Source of the DNA: Bacteroidales bacterium
GTDB lineage: Bacteria; Bacteroidota; Bacteroidia; Bacteroidales; BM520
Length of the DNA: 64,000 nt
Assembly: GCA_016285515.1 (NCBI GenBank)
Contig: JAEEQW010000010.1
Span: 1-64,000, forward strand
Direction: 5' to 3'
Below the pieces are notes generated by a model, which did no database searches, had not been told where the DNA came from, and saw only the letters and a list, made by a program, of their open reading frames with translations. The position numbers and the translations under genes were made by a program. Of this stretch, positions 41,110 through 50,391 are shown one piece after another. Numbering within the stretch: the first letter of the stretch is position 1; each line of letters opens with the position of its first letter.

Positions 41110-42195
41110 ATGTTTAGAATTTTAGCAATAAACCCCGGGTCAACATCAACAAAGATTGCCGTATATGATGATGACAAGGAAATATTCATAAAAACACTCA
41201 GACACTCTTCTGAGGAAATATCCAAATATGAAAGAGTAACCGATCAGTTTAATTTTAGAAAGAAACTTATCGTAAGTGAAATTGAAAAAGCCGGAATACC
41301 TGTGGATTCGCTCAATATGATAGTCGGACGCGGCGGATTGATCAAACCTATCCCAAGTGGTGTCTATGAGGTGAGCGATGACCTCAAGGATGACCTGCTG
41401 ACTTGCCGTCAGGGTGAACACGCAAGCAACCTTGGCGGACTTATAGCAGATGAAATAGCAGATGATATCAACATCAAACATGGCAACGAAGATGTGAAAG
41501 CTGTTATTGTTGACCCAGTCGTTGTCGATGAACTACAGGATGTGGCAAGGATTTCCGGTCACCCGCTTTTCGAAAGGAAGTCAATATTCCACGCACTGAA
41601 CCAGAAGGCAATAGGTCGTCAGCATGCAAAGAAACTCGGTAAAAAATACGAAGACCTCAACCTTATCATAGCACACATGGGTGGTGGCATTTCCATCGGC
41701 GCACACTGCAAAGGCAAGGTCATTGATGTCAATAATGCTCTCGATGGCGAAGGCCCGTTCACACCGGAACGTTCAGGCACATTGCCTGCCGGACAACTTG
41801 TAAAACTCTGTTTCAGCGGTGAATACACCCAGAAAGAAATACAGACATTTATTAAAGGCAAAGGCGGACTTGTTGGTCATATTGGTACCAATAGCGCTCT
41901 TGAACTTGATGAAAGAGCAGACAAAGGTGATGAAAAATGCAGGCTGATAAGAGATGCAATGTCATATCAGGTCGGCAAAACCATCGGAGAAATGGCAACA
42001 GTCCTCAAGGGAGATGTTGACGGCATTCTTATAACCGGCGGTATTGCATATTCAAAATATATTGTGAACTACATTGCTGATATGGTAAAGTTCATAGCAC
42101 CTGTAACCGCTTATCCTGGCGAAGACGAAATGGGCGCTCTTGCTTCAAATGCGCTTATGGTTCATTACGGTGAACTCAAGTTGCAGACATATTAA
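41110..42195 (+). CDS. buk: Butyrate kinase
   Basis: A 361-residue ASKHA kinase that converts butyryl-phosphate and ADP to butyrate and ATP, the energy-conserving last step of the Ptb/Buk route. Signatures are ILAINPGSTSTKIAVYDD at the N-terminus, VVDPVVVDELQDVARISG, LIIAHMGGGISIGAHCKGKV, and DGILITGGIAYSKYI. Branched-chain acid kinase activity is an alternative. It lies at the end of the ptb-ptb-buk unit. Lysine aminomutase genes at 58-62 kb suggest amino acids as a butyrate source. Confidence 0.95.
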   Translation: MFRILAINPGSTSTKIAVYDDDKEIFIKTLRHSSEEISKYERVTDQFNFRKKLIVSEIEKAGIPVDSLNMIVGRGGLIKPIPSGVYEVSDDLKDDLLTCRQGEHASNLGGLIADEIADDINIKHGNEDVKAVIVDPVVVDELQDVARISGHPLFERKSIFHALNQKAIGRQHAKKLGKKYEDLNLIIAHMGGGISIGAHCKGKVIDVNNALDGEGPFTPERSGTLPAGQLVKLCFSGEYTQKEIQTFIKGKGGLVGHIGTNSALELDERADKGDEKCRLIRDAMSYQVGKTIGEMATVLKGDVDGILITGGIAYSKYIVNYIADMVKFIAPVTAYPGEDEMGALASNALMVHYGELKLQTY

Positions 42196-42267
42196 TGTTT
42201 TTTAATATATATATATCAGAATATTTACGAACTTTGCAAGTTAGGTTTAAATAATTAAAAGAAAAGT

Positions 42268-43533
42268 TTGAAGAGTTTTAAACTGTTGATATTGTTGTTA
42301 TTGGTGACAGCTGGTCTGCATGTGAAAGGGCAGACCAGTTATTCACCGTATTCGAATTTCGGACTTGGGAATATTTCAGGTCCGACGAATGCTGCATTAA
42401 GGTCTCTTGGAGGCTGCTCCGCTGCTTTCAGAGATTATATGGTGATTAATACCGACAATCCGGCGTCATATACTGCCTTTGATACTTTGTCGTTTGTCCT
42501 GGATGCAGGTATATCAATAGATTCGAGAACTTTTTTTTCCGTCAGGGAACAGTCATCTTATACCTACGGCGGATTGAACAATGTTAATGTTGGATTCCCT
42601 ATTTGCAAGTTCATTAAGGCGAGCGCTGGATTGGTCCCGTTTTCCGAACTCGGTTATTCCATAACCCAGACGGTGACGGATACTTTAATAGGCGAAATGA
42701 AACTCGGTTATGTGGGTAAAGGCGGTCTCAGCAATGCATATTTCGGATTAGGCATAGAGATAGGTCCTGTGTCTATAGGTGCAAACGCATCCTACATATT
42801 TGGAAATCTTGTCAGAAGCCATTCTCTTCTTTATCCAGATTCAACATATTTCTTTTGCGTCAAACAGCTTGATGAGTTGAATGTCAGCTCTTTTTACACT
42901 AATGCCGGTATTCAGTACAATGCAAAGCTTTCCACTTCGATGTCACTGTGTCTCGGTGCGACTTATGCTCCTACGATGAAACTCAATTCAACTGAGTATA
43001 AGGCTGCATATACATATACTGAAACAAACAACATCGAAGTGCTTCGAGATACGGTTTCACTGTACAGAGGCAACGGCGGGGTGGTGTTACCTATGAAGAT
43101 AGGTGGAGGCTTTATGCTCAAGAAACTTAACTCTTTTAAAATCCTCGGTAACTTCGAATGGCAGCAATGGTCCAAATTCCAGGCATACGGAATTGATGCC
43201 GGCACATATAATGATTCTTACAAGATAGCACTTGGCTATGAGCATTCTCCACGTAGTTCGTCAGTGTCGAGCTATTTCAAATGGATAAAGTACAGAATGG
43301 GAGCTCATTTCGAAAAATGCTTCTATACCGTCGATGGGAACAACATAAATCAGTTTGGCGTGACAGTAGGGGCATGTTTCCCTATAATTCGCTCAGCATC
43401 AACGGTTAACCTTTCAATTGATGTGGGTAACCGTGGAAAAAGAAGCGGAAAAATGATACAAGAAACTTACATTAAGGCTACTTTGGCATTTTCTTTGTAT
43501 GATACTTGGTTTTATAGAGTGAAGTATAAATAA
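42268..43533 (+). CDS. Outer-membrane barrel protein (FadL-like context), TTG start
   Basis: A 421-residue exported barrel. The signal peptide is cleaved before Gln22. YSPYSNFGLGNISGPTNAALRSLGGCS and NTDNPASYTAFDTLSFVLDAG are typical of a Bacteroidetes family located next to TPR-lptC genes and often labelled outer-membrane transport protein. The start codon is TTG at 42268: the signal peptide begins directly there, an A/G-rich stretch precedes it, and no ATG fits. It is the first gene of a long operon running to about 49.1 kb. The ligand is unknown. Confidence 0.8.
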   Translation: MKSFKLLILLLLVTAGLHVKGQTSYSPYSNFGLGNISGPTNAALRSLGGCSAAFRDYMVINTDNPASYTAFDTLSFVLDAGISIDSRTFFSVREQSSYTYGGLNNVNVGFPICKFIKASAGLVPFSELGYSITQTVTDTLIGEMKLGYVGKGGLSNAYFGLGIEIGPVSIGANASYIFGNLVRSHSLLYPDSTYFFCVKQLDELNVSSFYTNAGIQYNAKLSTSMSLCLGATYAPTMKLNSTEYKAAYTYTETNNIEVLRDTVSLYRGNGGVVLPMKIGGGFMLKKLNSFKILGNFEWQQWSKFQAYGIDAGTYNDSYKIALGYEHSPRSSSVSSYFKWIKYRMGAHFEKCFYTVDGNNINQFGVTVGACFPIIRSASTVNLSIDVGNRGKRSGKMIQETYIKATLAFSLYDTWFYRVKYK

Positions 43534-43548
43534 AATTCAATATTCAAA

Positions 43549-44886
43549 ATGAAAACGAAACTTTTAATATCGATTTTAGCTTTGGTTCCTTTTATCTCAA
43601 TGGGACAAGTTAATGACAGTATCAAGGCTTTACCTAAATACGGTAATGACAGTGTTACCTGCGTTACTAACCTATCTCTTTACAGAGAGGCTTTCAAACA
43701 GTGGAAGGATGGCAAGTTCCCGGCAGGAGGTTTCGACCAGTCTTACCATTATTGGAAATGGGTTTATGAAAATGGTCCAAAGGCTTCTCTGAACACATAC
43801 GTTGACGGTGTCACAATTATGGCAAATTATGCCAAAAATGCCGCTACAGCAGAGGAGGCAGAAGCTTATATCGATACCATAATGCAGATATACGACAAAC
43901 GTGCGATGTATATGGGTAAAGAAGGCTATGTCCTCGGCAGAAAAGGTCTTGATTATATGAAATACAGACCTAAAGAGTTGAAGAACATATATGACATTCT
44001 TGACCGGTCAGTCGCACTTGAGAAGAATAACTCTTCCGATGCTGTCCTTGACGCTCTCTTCAAAGTATCAATACAGATGTATCAGGAAGGACTGGCAGAA
44101 AAGTCTGTAATAATCGACAACTATGACAGAATTAGTGAAATAATAGAATATAATGTAAAGAACAACACAAAGGAAAAGGATAAATATCTCAACCTTCGTG
44201 AAGGTATTGAAGGCAATTTTGAGCCTTATGCATCTTGCGAAAACCTCATTCCTATCTATGAAAAGAAATTCAATGAAACTCCTGAAGACATAGATCTTCT
44301 CAAGAAGATTTCCTATATGCTGGATAAGAAAGGCTGCACTTCCGACAAACTCTTCGAAAAAGTTTCAATTCAGTATCATAAACTCAACCCTTCTCCTGAG
44401 TCTGCATTCATGCTTGGTAAACTTATGCTGAAAAATGAGGATTATGATAAGGCAATTGTTTATCTCCTTGAATCTCTTGGCATGGAAGATGACGCTAAGA
44501 AATACACGGCATGCACTATTCTTGCTCACTGCTATCAGCAGAAAAACAATTTCCCTGAAGCTCGCAACTATGCTCTTAAGGCTGCTTCATTCGACCCTTC
44601 AAAGGGTGAGCCTTATATTCTGATTGGCCAGCTCTATGCAATGAGCAACAACAGCTGCAACGATCCGAAACTTCCAGGTGCAGTTTTCTGGGTGGCAGTT
44701 GATATGTTTGAAAAGGCTAAACAGGTTGACAGCTCCGTTGCCAGTGAAGCTAATGCACTTATCAGAGATTATTCACGCTACTTCCCGTCAATGGACAAGA
44801 TATTCTTCAACAGTCTGCAGGAAGGTGACACCTACACAGTAGGCTGCTGGATTAACAGGACTACTAAGATTAGAGCAGCAAAGTAA
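43549..44886 (+). CDS. Periplasmic TPR-repeat protein
   Basis: A 445-residue exported protein. The signal peptide ends before Gln20. TPR-like helical pairs are clearest in residues 285-400 (SAFMLGKLMLKNEDYDKAIVYLLES, AHCYQQKNNFPEARNYALKAASFDP). The Cys residues Cys273, Cys327 and others could form disulfides. It lies between the OM barrel gene and lptC, an arrangement conserved in Bacteroidales that suggests a role in envelope assembly. No enzymatic domain is present. Confidence 0.82.
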   Translation: MKTKLLISILALVPFISMGQVNDSIKALPKYGNDSVTCVTNLSLYREAFKQWKDGKFPAGGFDQSYHYWKWVYENGPKASLNTYVDGVTIMANYAKNAATAEEAEAYIDTIMQIYDKRAMYMGKEGYVLGRKGLDYMKYRPKELKNIYDILDRSVALEKNNSSDAVLDALFKVSIQMYQEGLAEKSVIIDNYDRISEIIEYNVKNNTKEKDKYLNLREGIEGNFEPYASCENLIPIYEKKFNETPEDIDLLKKISYMLDKKGCTSDKLFEKVSIQYHKLNPSPESAFMLGKLMLKNEDYDKAIVYLLESLGMEDDAKKYTACTILAHCYQQKNNFPEARNYALKAASFDPSKGEPYILIGQLYAMSNNSCNDPKLPGAVFWVAVDMFEKAKQVDSSVASEANALIRDYSRYFPSMDKIFFNSLQEGDTYTVGCWINRTTKIRAAK

Positions 44887-44887
44887 C

Positions 44888-45475
44888 ATGAAATACTTAA
44901 ACAAGCGCAGATGGTATTACAGCTGTCTGCGCTTTTGTTGTTTATTGAATATTGTAATTGTTTTGTTATCATCATGTTCTGATAGCGAAAAAAATGGTGT
45001 GTCCGTTATTGGACCTTATTCTGATTCCATACCTGAAGAGGTATTCCACAACGTGGAGATGAAGTACAGCGAACAGGGCAGAATCATTTTTGTTATTATT
45101 GGCAATGATGTTGAGAGCTACTTGAATCAGGATAAACTGGTGTTTGAAAATGGCATGAAAGTGAATTTCTTTGAACGCGATATGAGCGTTAAGACTTCAC
45201 TTACAGCCGATTATGGCATCAATGTCGAAAGCAAAAAAATAGTGGAGGTACGTGGTAATGTGATTCTCACCAATCATCAGTCGGGTGAAACTCTTTATAC
45301 TCAACACCTGCGTTGGGAACAGAACAAAAAGATGATATTTTCCGATACGCCTGTGAAAATAGTGACACCTGACCAGACAATTTATGGCGCCGGCGGCATG
45401 GAAGCGGACGAGACGTTCGACCATTGGACTATATTACAACCTTCGGGAAATTTTAAAATAGACGAAAATGAATAA
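44888..45475 (+). CDS. lptC: LPS-transport protein LptC (lipoprotein form)
   Basis: A 195-residue LptC/YrbK-family protein. The N-terminus has a hydrophobic segment ending in the lipobox-like LLSSC, so it is probably a lipoprotein. The beta-jellyroll region is recognisable (VFENGMKVNFFERDMSVKTSLTADYGI, then EVRGNVILTN and ETLYTQHLRWEQNKKMIFSD). It carries LPS across the periplasm with LptA and LptBFG, which are not in this window. Its stop overlaps the downstream M28 gene by 8 bp. Confidence 0.88.
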   Translation: MKYLNKRRWYYSCLRFCCLLNIVIVLLSSCSDSEKNGVSVIGPYSDSIPEEVFHNVEMKYSEQGRIIFVIIGNDVESYLNQDKLVFENGMKVNFFERDMSVKTSLTADYGINVESKKIVEVRGNVILTNHQSGETLYTQHLRWEQNKKMIFSDTPVKIVTPDQTIYGAGGMEADETFDHWTILQPSGNFKIDENE

Positions 45476-46487
45476 TATACTATATCTGACACTTATTTCT
45501 CTGATATGCATGTCAATGGTTGGCTGTGACAACAATTCCAAACATTCGCAAAAGCCGGTGACACATAATGAAAAACCTGCTGAAACCGTGAAGGCATTCA
45601 AAGATTTTGACGAGGAAATGGCTTATCAGTTCGTCAAGGATCAGGTTGATTTTGGACCGCGTGTTCCAGGGTCGAAGGCCCATAAGGACTGTGCTGACTA
45701 TCTGTATGGACAGCTTAGAAAATTCTGCGACACTGTTTTCGTTCAGAACTTCAAGTCACGCGTGTTTGATGGCAAGGAATTCGATGCAAAGAACATCATA
45801 GGCTCTTTCAACCTTGAGACCGGAAAGCGTCTTCTTCTCTGTGCACACTGGGATTCGCGCCCTTTTGCCGACTATGATGAAAACCCTGAAAACCATAATA
45901 CACCAATAGATGGTGCCAATGACGGCGCAAGCGGAGTGGGTGTCCTGCTCGAAGTAGCCCGCCAGTTGTCGATTTCCCGCCCGAATGCTGGAGTGGATAT
46001 AATATTCCTTGATATGGAAGATTACGGACCTACGGAAGATTATAAACTCAACTCCAACACTTCCACTGAATTGTTGTGGGGACTTGGAGCGCAGTATTGG
46101 GCGAAAAATCCGCATGTCCCTGGATATGATGCTTCCTACGGCATTCTGCTCGATATGGTGGGTAACAGTAATCCGACTTTTCTGCGCGAACAGTATTCCG
46201 ACTATTTCGCGAAACGAGTTGTGGATAAAGTGTGGAAAAACGCAGCAGCTATCGGTTATGGCAATTATTTCGTCAATAAGACCGGCGGTATCGTTACCGA
46301 TGACCATGTTTTTATCAATCAGATTATGATTATACCGACCATCGACATAATACACCAGGATTTCAATTCACCGAATGGCCTGTTCCATGATAATTGGCAT
46401 ACACTGAAGGATGACATCAACTGCATAGATGCCAAAAGTCTCAAAATTGTCGGGGATGTGGTACTGACAACAGTCATGAACGAATAA
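45468..46487 (+). CDS. M28-family glutaminyl cyclase-like lipoprotein
   Basis: A 339-residue protein with lipobox SMVGC (Cys20). The metallopeptidase fold has the zinc-site motifs LCAHWDSRPFAD, GANDGASGVGVLLEVARQL, IFLDMEDYGPT and a late His (NWHTLKDD). The sequence follows glutaminyl-peptide cyclotransferases of Bacteroidetes, which turn N-terminal Gln of exported proteins into pyroglutamate at the inner membrane. All ten clear Sec signal peptides in this window leave Gln at +1, which supports that role. A plain aminopeptidase is the alternative. Confidence 0.82.
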   Translation: MNNILYLTLISLICMSMVGCDNNSKHSQKPVTHNEKPAETVKAFKDFDEEMAYQFVKDQVDFGPRVPGSKAHKDCADYLYGQLRKFCDTVFVQNFKSRVFDGKEFDAKNIIGSFNLETGKRLLLCAHWDSRPFADYDENPENHNTPIDGANDGASGVGVLLEVARQLSISRPNAGVDIIFLDMEDYGPTEDYKLNSNTSTELLWGLGAQYWAKNPHVPGYDASYGILLDMVGNSNPTFLREQYSDYFAKRVVDKVWKNAAAIGYGNYFVNKTGGIVTDDHVFINQIMIIPTIDIIHQDFNSPNGLFHDNWHTLKDDINCIDAKSLKIVGDVVLTTVMNE

Positions 46488-46505
46488 ATATTAAATAATA
46501 CCCTT

Positions 46506-47621
46506 ATGGATACTGTAACTATAGAAGACAAGACATTCAATGTCTATATGCGGGAAGATGAAATACAGTCGGCTGTAAAGAAAGTCGCTTCTGAAATCAA
46601 TGAGAGATACAAAGGGAAAAAACCGCTTTTTCTCGGTATTCTCAACGGCGCCTTTATGTTCGCCGCTGACCTTCTGAAGAATATCCACCTTGACTGTCAG
46701 ATATCTTTTGTGAAGGTTTCAAGCTATTCCGGAACCAAATCGACTGAACATATCAACCAGTTGATAGGCTTTGATATCCCTTTGACAGGAAGAGATGTCA
46801 TCATTACGGAAGACATTATCGACACAGGGCTGACTATAGAATATGTGCTGCAGCAGTTGAAGAATATGAACGTTGCAAGTGTTGCAATTGCAACGCTACT
46901 TTTTAAGCCTGCTTCCTTCAAAGGCACCTATAAGATAGATTTCATTGGAAAGTCTATACCTAATGATTTTATAATAGGGTATGGCTTTGATTACAATGGT
47001 TATGGACGTAATTATAAAAACATATATCAATTGAAAACACAATTAACAGCGTTTGCATTGACAGGCGCACCTGGTGCCGGAAAAGGTACGCAGGCAGAAA
47101 TACTTAGACAGAAGTATAACATAGGTTACATCTCTACAGGAGATGCATTGAGAAGTGAAATAGCAGCAGGGACCGAACTTGGCAAACAGGTCAGTGGTCT
47201 TATCAACAACGGTCAGCTTGTCCCTGATGATGTTGTGCTGTCGATTATTGTCAACTTTATGAAAAAGGCTAAGGAATCAGGCGTTGAAAGCGTGCTGCTC
47301 GATGGATTTCCAAGGACACTGCGTCAGGCCGAAATGCTTGATGGCGTATTGAAAAAGGAAGATGTTCCTTTCGTTGGAATGATTAACATTGTGGTTGACG
47401 AACAGGTGCTTGCCGACAGGATTTCCAAAAGAGCCGAGAAAGACCACCGTGCCGACGATGACCTTGAGACTCTGAAGAAACGTCTTGATGAATATCATAC
47501 CAAGACTGTCCCTATCGTGGAATATTACCGCAGACAGAACAAGTTGTATGAAGTCAACGGAGTTGGTGCCATTGAGGACATAAATAAAGAGATCTGCAAG
47601 ATAGTGGATGCGATAATTTAG
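46506..47621 (+). CDS. Fusion of hypoxanthine phosphoribosyltransferase and adenylate kinase
   Basis: A 371-residue two-domain enzyme. Residues 1-178 are an HPRT with the PRPP motif VIITEDIIDTGLT (98-110) and the LFLGILNGAFMFAADL loop, for purine salvage to IMP/GMP. Residues 182-371 are an adenylate kinase with P-loop GAPGAGKGT (187-195), GYISTGDALRSEI, LLDGFPRTLRQAE, and a short LID (RAEKDHRADDDLETLKKR). There is no stop or frameshift between them: the linker is YQLKTQLTAFAL. In Bacteroides the two genes are adjacent but separate; a similar fusion is known in Flavobacteriia. obg follows. Confidence 0.92.
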   Translation: MDTVTIEDKTFNVYMREDEIQSAVKKVASEINERYKGKKPLFLGILNGAFMFAADLLKNIHLDCQISFVKVSSYSGTKSTEHINQLIGFDIPLTGRDVIITEDIIDTGLTIEYVLQQLKNMNVASVAIATLLFKPASFKGTYKIDFIGKSIPNDFIIGYGFDYNGYGRNYKNIYQLKTQLTAFALTGAPGAGKGTQAEILRQKYNIGYISTGDALRSEIAAGTELGKQVSGLINNGQLVPDDVVLSIIVNFMKKAKESGVESVLLDGFPRTLRQAEMLDGVLKKEDVPFVGMINIVVDEQVLADRISKRAEKDHRADDDLETLKKRLDEYHTKTVPIVEYYRRQNKLYEVNGVGAIEDINKEICKIVDAII

Positions 47622-47647
47622 TTTGTTTGTAATTTTTTGATAGCGAT

Positions 47648-48667
47648 ATGGCACAATCCAATTTCGTAGATTATGTGAAGATATTCTGTCATTCCGGCAA
47701 GGGAGGCAGCGGTTCGAAGCATTTCTTCAGGTCGAAGCACAATGCCACTGGAGGTCCGGATGGCGGTGACGGCGGTAATGGCGGAAGTATTATTGTTCGT
47801 GCCGTACCACAGAAATGGACTTTGCTTCATCTGAAATACACGAAACATATTTCGGCAGGTGACGGTGGCAACGGCGGTGAACAGTTCAGCACAGGCAAAA
47901 CTGGCGAGAATGTCTATATCGATGTTCCGCTCGGAACTGTGGCAAAGGATGCTGAAACAGGCGAGTTAATGGGGGAAGTGACACAGGCTGGAGATGAGTT
48001 TGTCCTACTCAAGGGCGGACGTGGCGGAAAGGGAAACAGCTTCTTCAAATCTTCCACTATGCGTGCCCCTAAGTTTGCACAGCCTGGTGAGGAAGGCTCC
48101 GAAAAATGGATTATTCTTGAACTTAAAGTCCTCGCTGATGTCGGGCTGGTTGGATTTCCCAATGCAGGCAAATCGACATTGCTGTCTGTGGTGTCGGCAG
48201 CCAAGCCTGAAATTGCAGATTATCCGTTCACTACTCTGGTTCCGAATCTCGGCATGGTTCAATATCACGGTGAAAATTCTTTTGTTATAGCTGATATTCC
48301 AGGTATAATCGAAGGTGCTCACGAAGGCAAAGGTCTCGGACACAGATTTTTGCGACATATCGAACGAAATTCGGTACTGCTTTTCATGGTCCCGTGTATA
48401 ACCACAAGAACTCTGTCGCAGGAATACCGCATTCTCCTCAGAGAACTTGAGAAGTTCAATCCTGAACTACTCGACAAACCGCGTCTGCTGGCTATAACAA
48501 AATGTGACCTTATCGATGAAAAACGTCAACGGGAACTGCATCGCCAGCTGCCAAGGAATGTCGATAGTATCTTCATATCCTCAGCTATGCAATACAACAT
48601 TGAGACACTGAAGGATAAACTGTGGCTCATGCTCAACAAGGACGATTTCACAAGTCTCGGACGTTAG
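47648..48667 (+). CDS. obg: GTPase Obg/CgtA
   Basis: A 339-residue ribosome-associated GTPase that acts in 50S maturation. The glycine-rich Obg fold (about 1-158) has GGPDGGDGGNGGS and GGRGGKGN. The G domain starts near residue 159 with G1 GFPNAGKST, G2/switch YPFTTLVPNLG, and G3 ADIPGIIEGA. G4 is TKCD, a variant of NKxD seen in this phylum. The C-terminal OCT domain of longer homologues is absent, as is normal for this length. It is in the same operon as the HPRT-Adk fusion. Confidence 0.95.
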   Translation: MAQSNFVDYVKIFCHSGKGGSGSKHFFRSKHNATGGPDGGDGGNGGSIIVRAVPQKWTLLHLKYTKHISAGDGGNGGEQFSTGKTGENVYIDVPLGTVAKDAETGELMGEVTQAGDEFVLLKGGRGGKGNSFFKSSTMRAPKFAQPGEEGSEKWIILELKVLADVGLVGFPNAGKSTLLSVVSAAKPEIADYPFTTLVPNLGMVQYHGENSFVIADIPGIIEGAHEGKGLGHRFLRHIERNSVLLFMVPCITTRTLSQEYRILLRELEKFNPELLDKPRLLAITKCDLIDEKRQRELHRQLPRNVDSIFISSAMQYNIETLKDKLWLMLNKDDFTSLGR

Positions 48668-48754
48668 AGGATGCTGCTTCTGACCGACATTATGTCATAG
48701 AATGTCATGGCACGATGTTTGATGATATCTAAATAATCAATTAATACAGAAGAA

Positions 48755-49105
48755 ATGGAATTTTCATCACCAATGCTTTCAGACTTGCTGAACAGAATAA
48801 AGGCTCTTTCGAAAAGATTGGGCCGCAAGGCAGTGCGCCCATTGCTGCTTCTATATTATGTGCTTACAGACTCTGATGTGCCTCTTAAGGACAAAGTATA
48901 TATCTATTCGTCAATTGCATATATAGTCCTCCCGATTAATCTGCTGTCATTCAAACGTTTTCATCTGTTGGGAATACTTGATGAGGTGGCTTCATTTGCT
49001 GTAATCTACGACAACGTTAAAAAACATGTCACCATTGAGATGGAGATGAAAGCTGATGATACGCTTGATTCGTGGTTCGGCAGCCAATATTCAATTGTTG
49101 ATTAA
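48755..49105 (+). CDS. DUF1232 (YkvA-like) small membrane-associated protein
   Basis: A 116-residue protein with the DUF1232 core DVPLKDKVYIYSSIAYIVLPINLL and a moderately hydrophobic helix. The function of the family is unknown. It is the last gene of the run that starts at 42268, with an 87-bp gap after obg. A strong inverted repeat at 49126-49158 follows. Confidence 0.78.
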   Translation: MEFSSPMLSDLLNRIKALSKRLGRKAVRPLLLLYYVLTDSDVPLKDKVYIYSSIAYIVLPINLLSFKRFHLLGILDEVASFAVIYDNVKKHVTIEMEMKADDTLDSWFGSQYSIVD

Positions 49106-49125
49106 TCTTCAAATAATAATATACG

Positions 49126-49158
49126 TATGCGGCATATTCCATATGATTATGCCGCATA
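49126..49158. terminator. Bidirectional terminator-like perfect inverted repeat
   Basis: TATGCGGCATA (49126-49136) and TATGCCGCATA (49148-49158) form an 11-bp perfect stem with an 11-nt loop, between the convergent DUF1232 and mnmA genes. Confidence 0.7.
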
Positions 49159-49166
49159 TAGTGTTT

Positions 49167-50255
49167 CTATCCGGATATGATTCCTCCGCCGATTAAATCA
49201 TCCCCTTCGTAAAATACGGCACTTTGGCCGGGAGTTACGGATTCGACCGGAGCGGCAAAATCAACTCTTATCCTGTTGTCTTCTGTGAATAAATGAGCGA
49301 GGGCTCCCTTGTTTCTGTATCTTATTCTGCAAGTCACTTCCATATTGTTGCTGACAGAAGGGTATTTCATCATGTTGATGTCGCTGACATACAGCGAATT
49401 GCTCATAAGGTCGTTTTTGTTTCCAAGAACGACTTCGTTTGTGTCTTTCCTTAGAGCCACAACGTATGCCGGTTCGCCGAGAGCTATGCCGAGTCCTTTG
49501 CGCTGACCGATGGTGTAGTTGTAAAGACCGTTATGTGTCCCGAGAATACGACCGTCAGTGCTGACAAAATTACCCGGCTTGTGCAGTTCGTTAATGTTTG
49601 GGACTTCGTCAATGAGAAAACTGCGGTAGTCGTTGTTTGGGATGAAACATATCTCTTCGCTTTCCTTCTTTTGTGACAATTTGATAAAGCCGTGTTGGGC
49701 AGCGATTTCGCGGACTTCCATCTTAGTGAGGTGCCCCAAAGGGAACAGTGTTCGTGACAGAAGGTTCTGTGGAATTTTCCATAGAAAATACGACTGGTCT
49801 TTGGCAGTGTCCTTGCCGCGTTGCAGAAAATATCGTTCGTTTTGGTTTCCGATGCGTGCATAATGTCCGGTTGCGAGGTAATCGCATCCGAGTTCGTTGG
49901 CCATGTCAAAGAGTAATCCCCACTTAATCACAGGATTACAAATAACGCAAGGGTTGGGCGTTCTGGATTGGAGATATTCGTCAATGAAGTTCTTTATCAC
50001 CGTCTCACGGAACTTCTTACGGACATCGAGAATATGATGTTCAAAGCCGAGCTGTTCTGCGAGATGCTTTGCTTCCATTATGGAATCTATTGAGCAGCAG
50101 CCTTTTTCACGGGCTATGCAGCTTTCGGTTATGTTGTCGAAAGTCCTGAAGGTGGCACCGATAATGTCATAACCCTGTTCCTTGAGCAGGATGGCGGAGA
50201 CACTGCTGTCGATTCCACCACTCATTGCCATCAAAACGCGTTTGTTCTTTTCCAT
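49167..50255 (-). CDS. mnmA: tRNA-specific 2-thiouridylase
   Basis: A 362-residue enzyme that thiolates U34 of tRNA-Lys, -Glu and -Gln. The PP-loop is AMSGGIDSSVSA near the N-terminus. The two catalytic Cys are in TPNPCVICNPVIKW and EEICFIPN. The GIGQRKGLGI-type stretch reads YTIGQRKGLGIALGEP. The usual insert between catalytic Cys is present. It is convergent with the Obg operon and divergent from ychF. Confidence 0.96.
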   Translation of the reverse strand: MEKNKRVLMAMSGGIDSSVSAILLKEQGYDIIGATFRTFDNITESCIAREKGCCSIDSIMEAKHLAEQLGFEHHILDVRKKFRETVIKNFIDEYLQSRTPNPCVICNPVIKWGLLFDMANELGCDYLATGHYARIGNQNERYFLQRGKDTAKDQSYFLWKIPQNLLSRTLFPLGHLTKMEVREIAAQHGFIKLSQKKESEEICFIPNNDYRSFLIDEVPNINELHKPGNFVSTDGRILGTHNGLYNYTIGQRKGLGIALGEPAYVVALRKDTNEVVLGNKNDLMSNSLYVSDINMMKYPSVSNNMEVTCRIRYRNKGALAHLFTEDNRIRVDFAAPVESVTPGQSAVFYEGDDLIGGGIISG

Positions 50256-50391
50256 GTTATAATCCTATTCTCTGATAAAATATCTGTATGTCTCTGCTTT
50301 TGCGAGCGGTATGCTTTTGTTTGTAATTACAAAATTACTATTTATTTTGATATAACTCTTTTTTTGTCGGATTAATTAATTTCAAGATTAT

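Noticed and set aside
48686-48706. Terminator after obg
   Set aside because: It is only a 6-bp stem with no T-run, and DUF1232 follows on the same strand.
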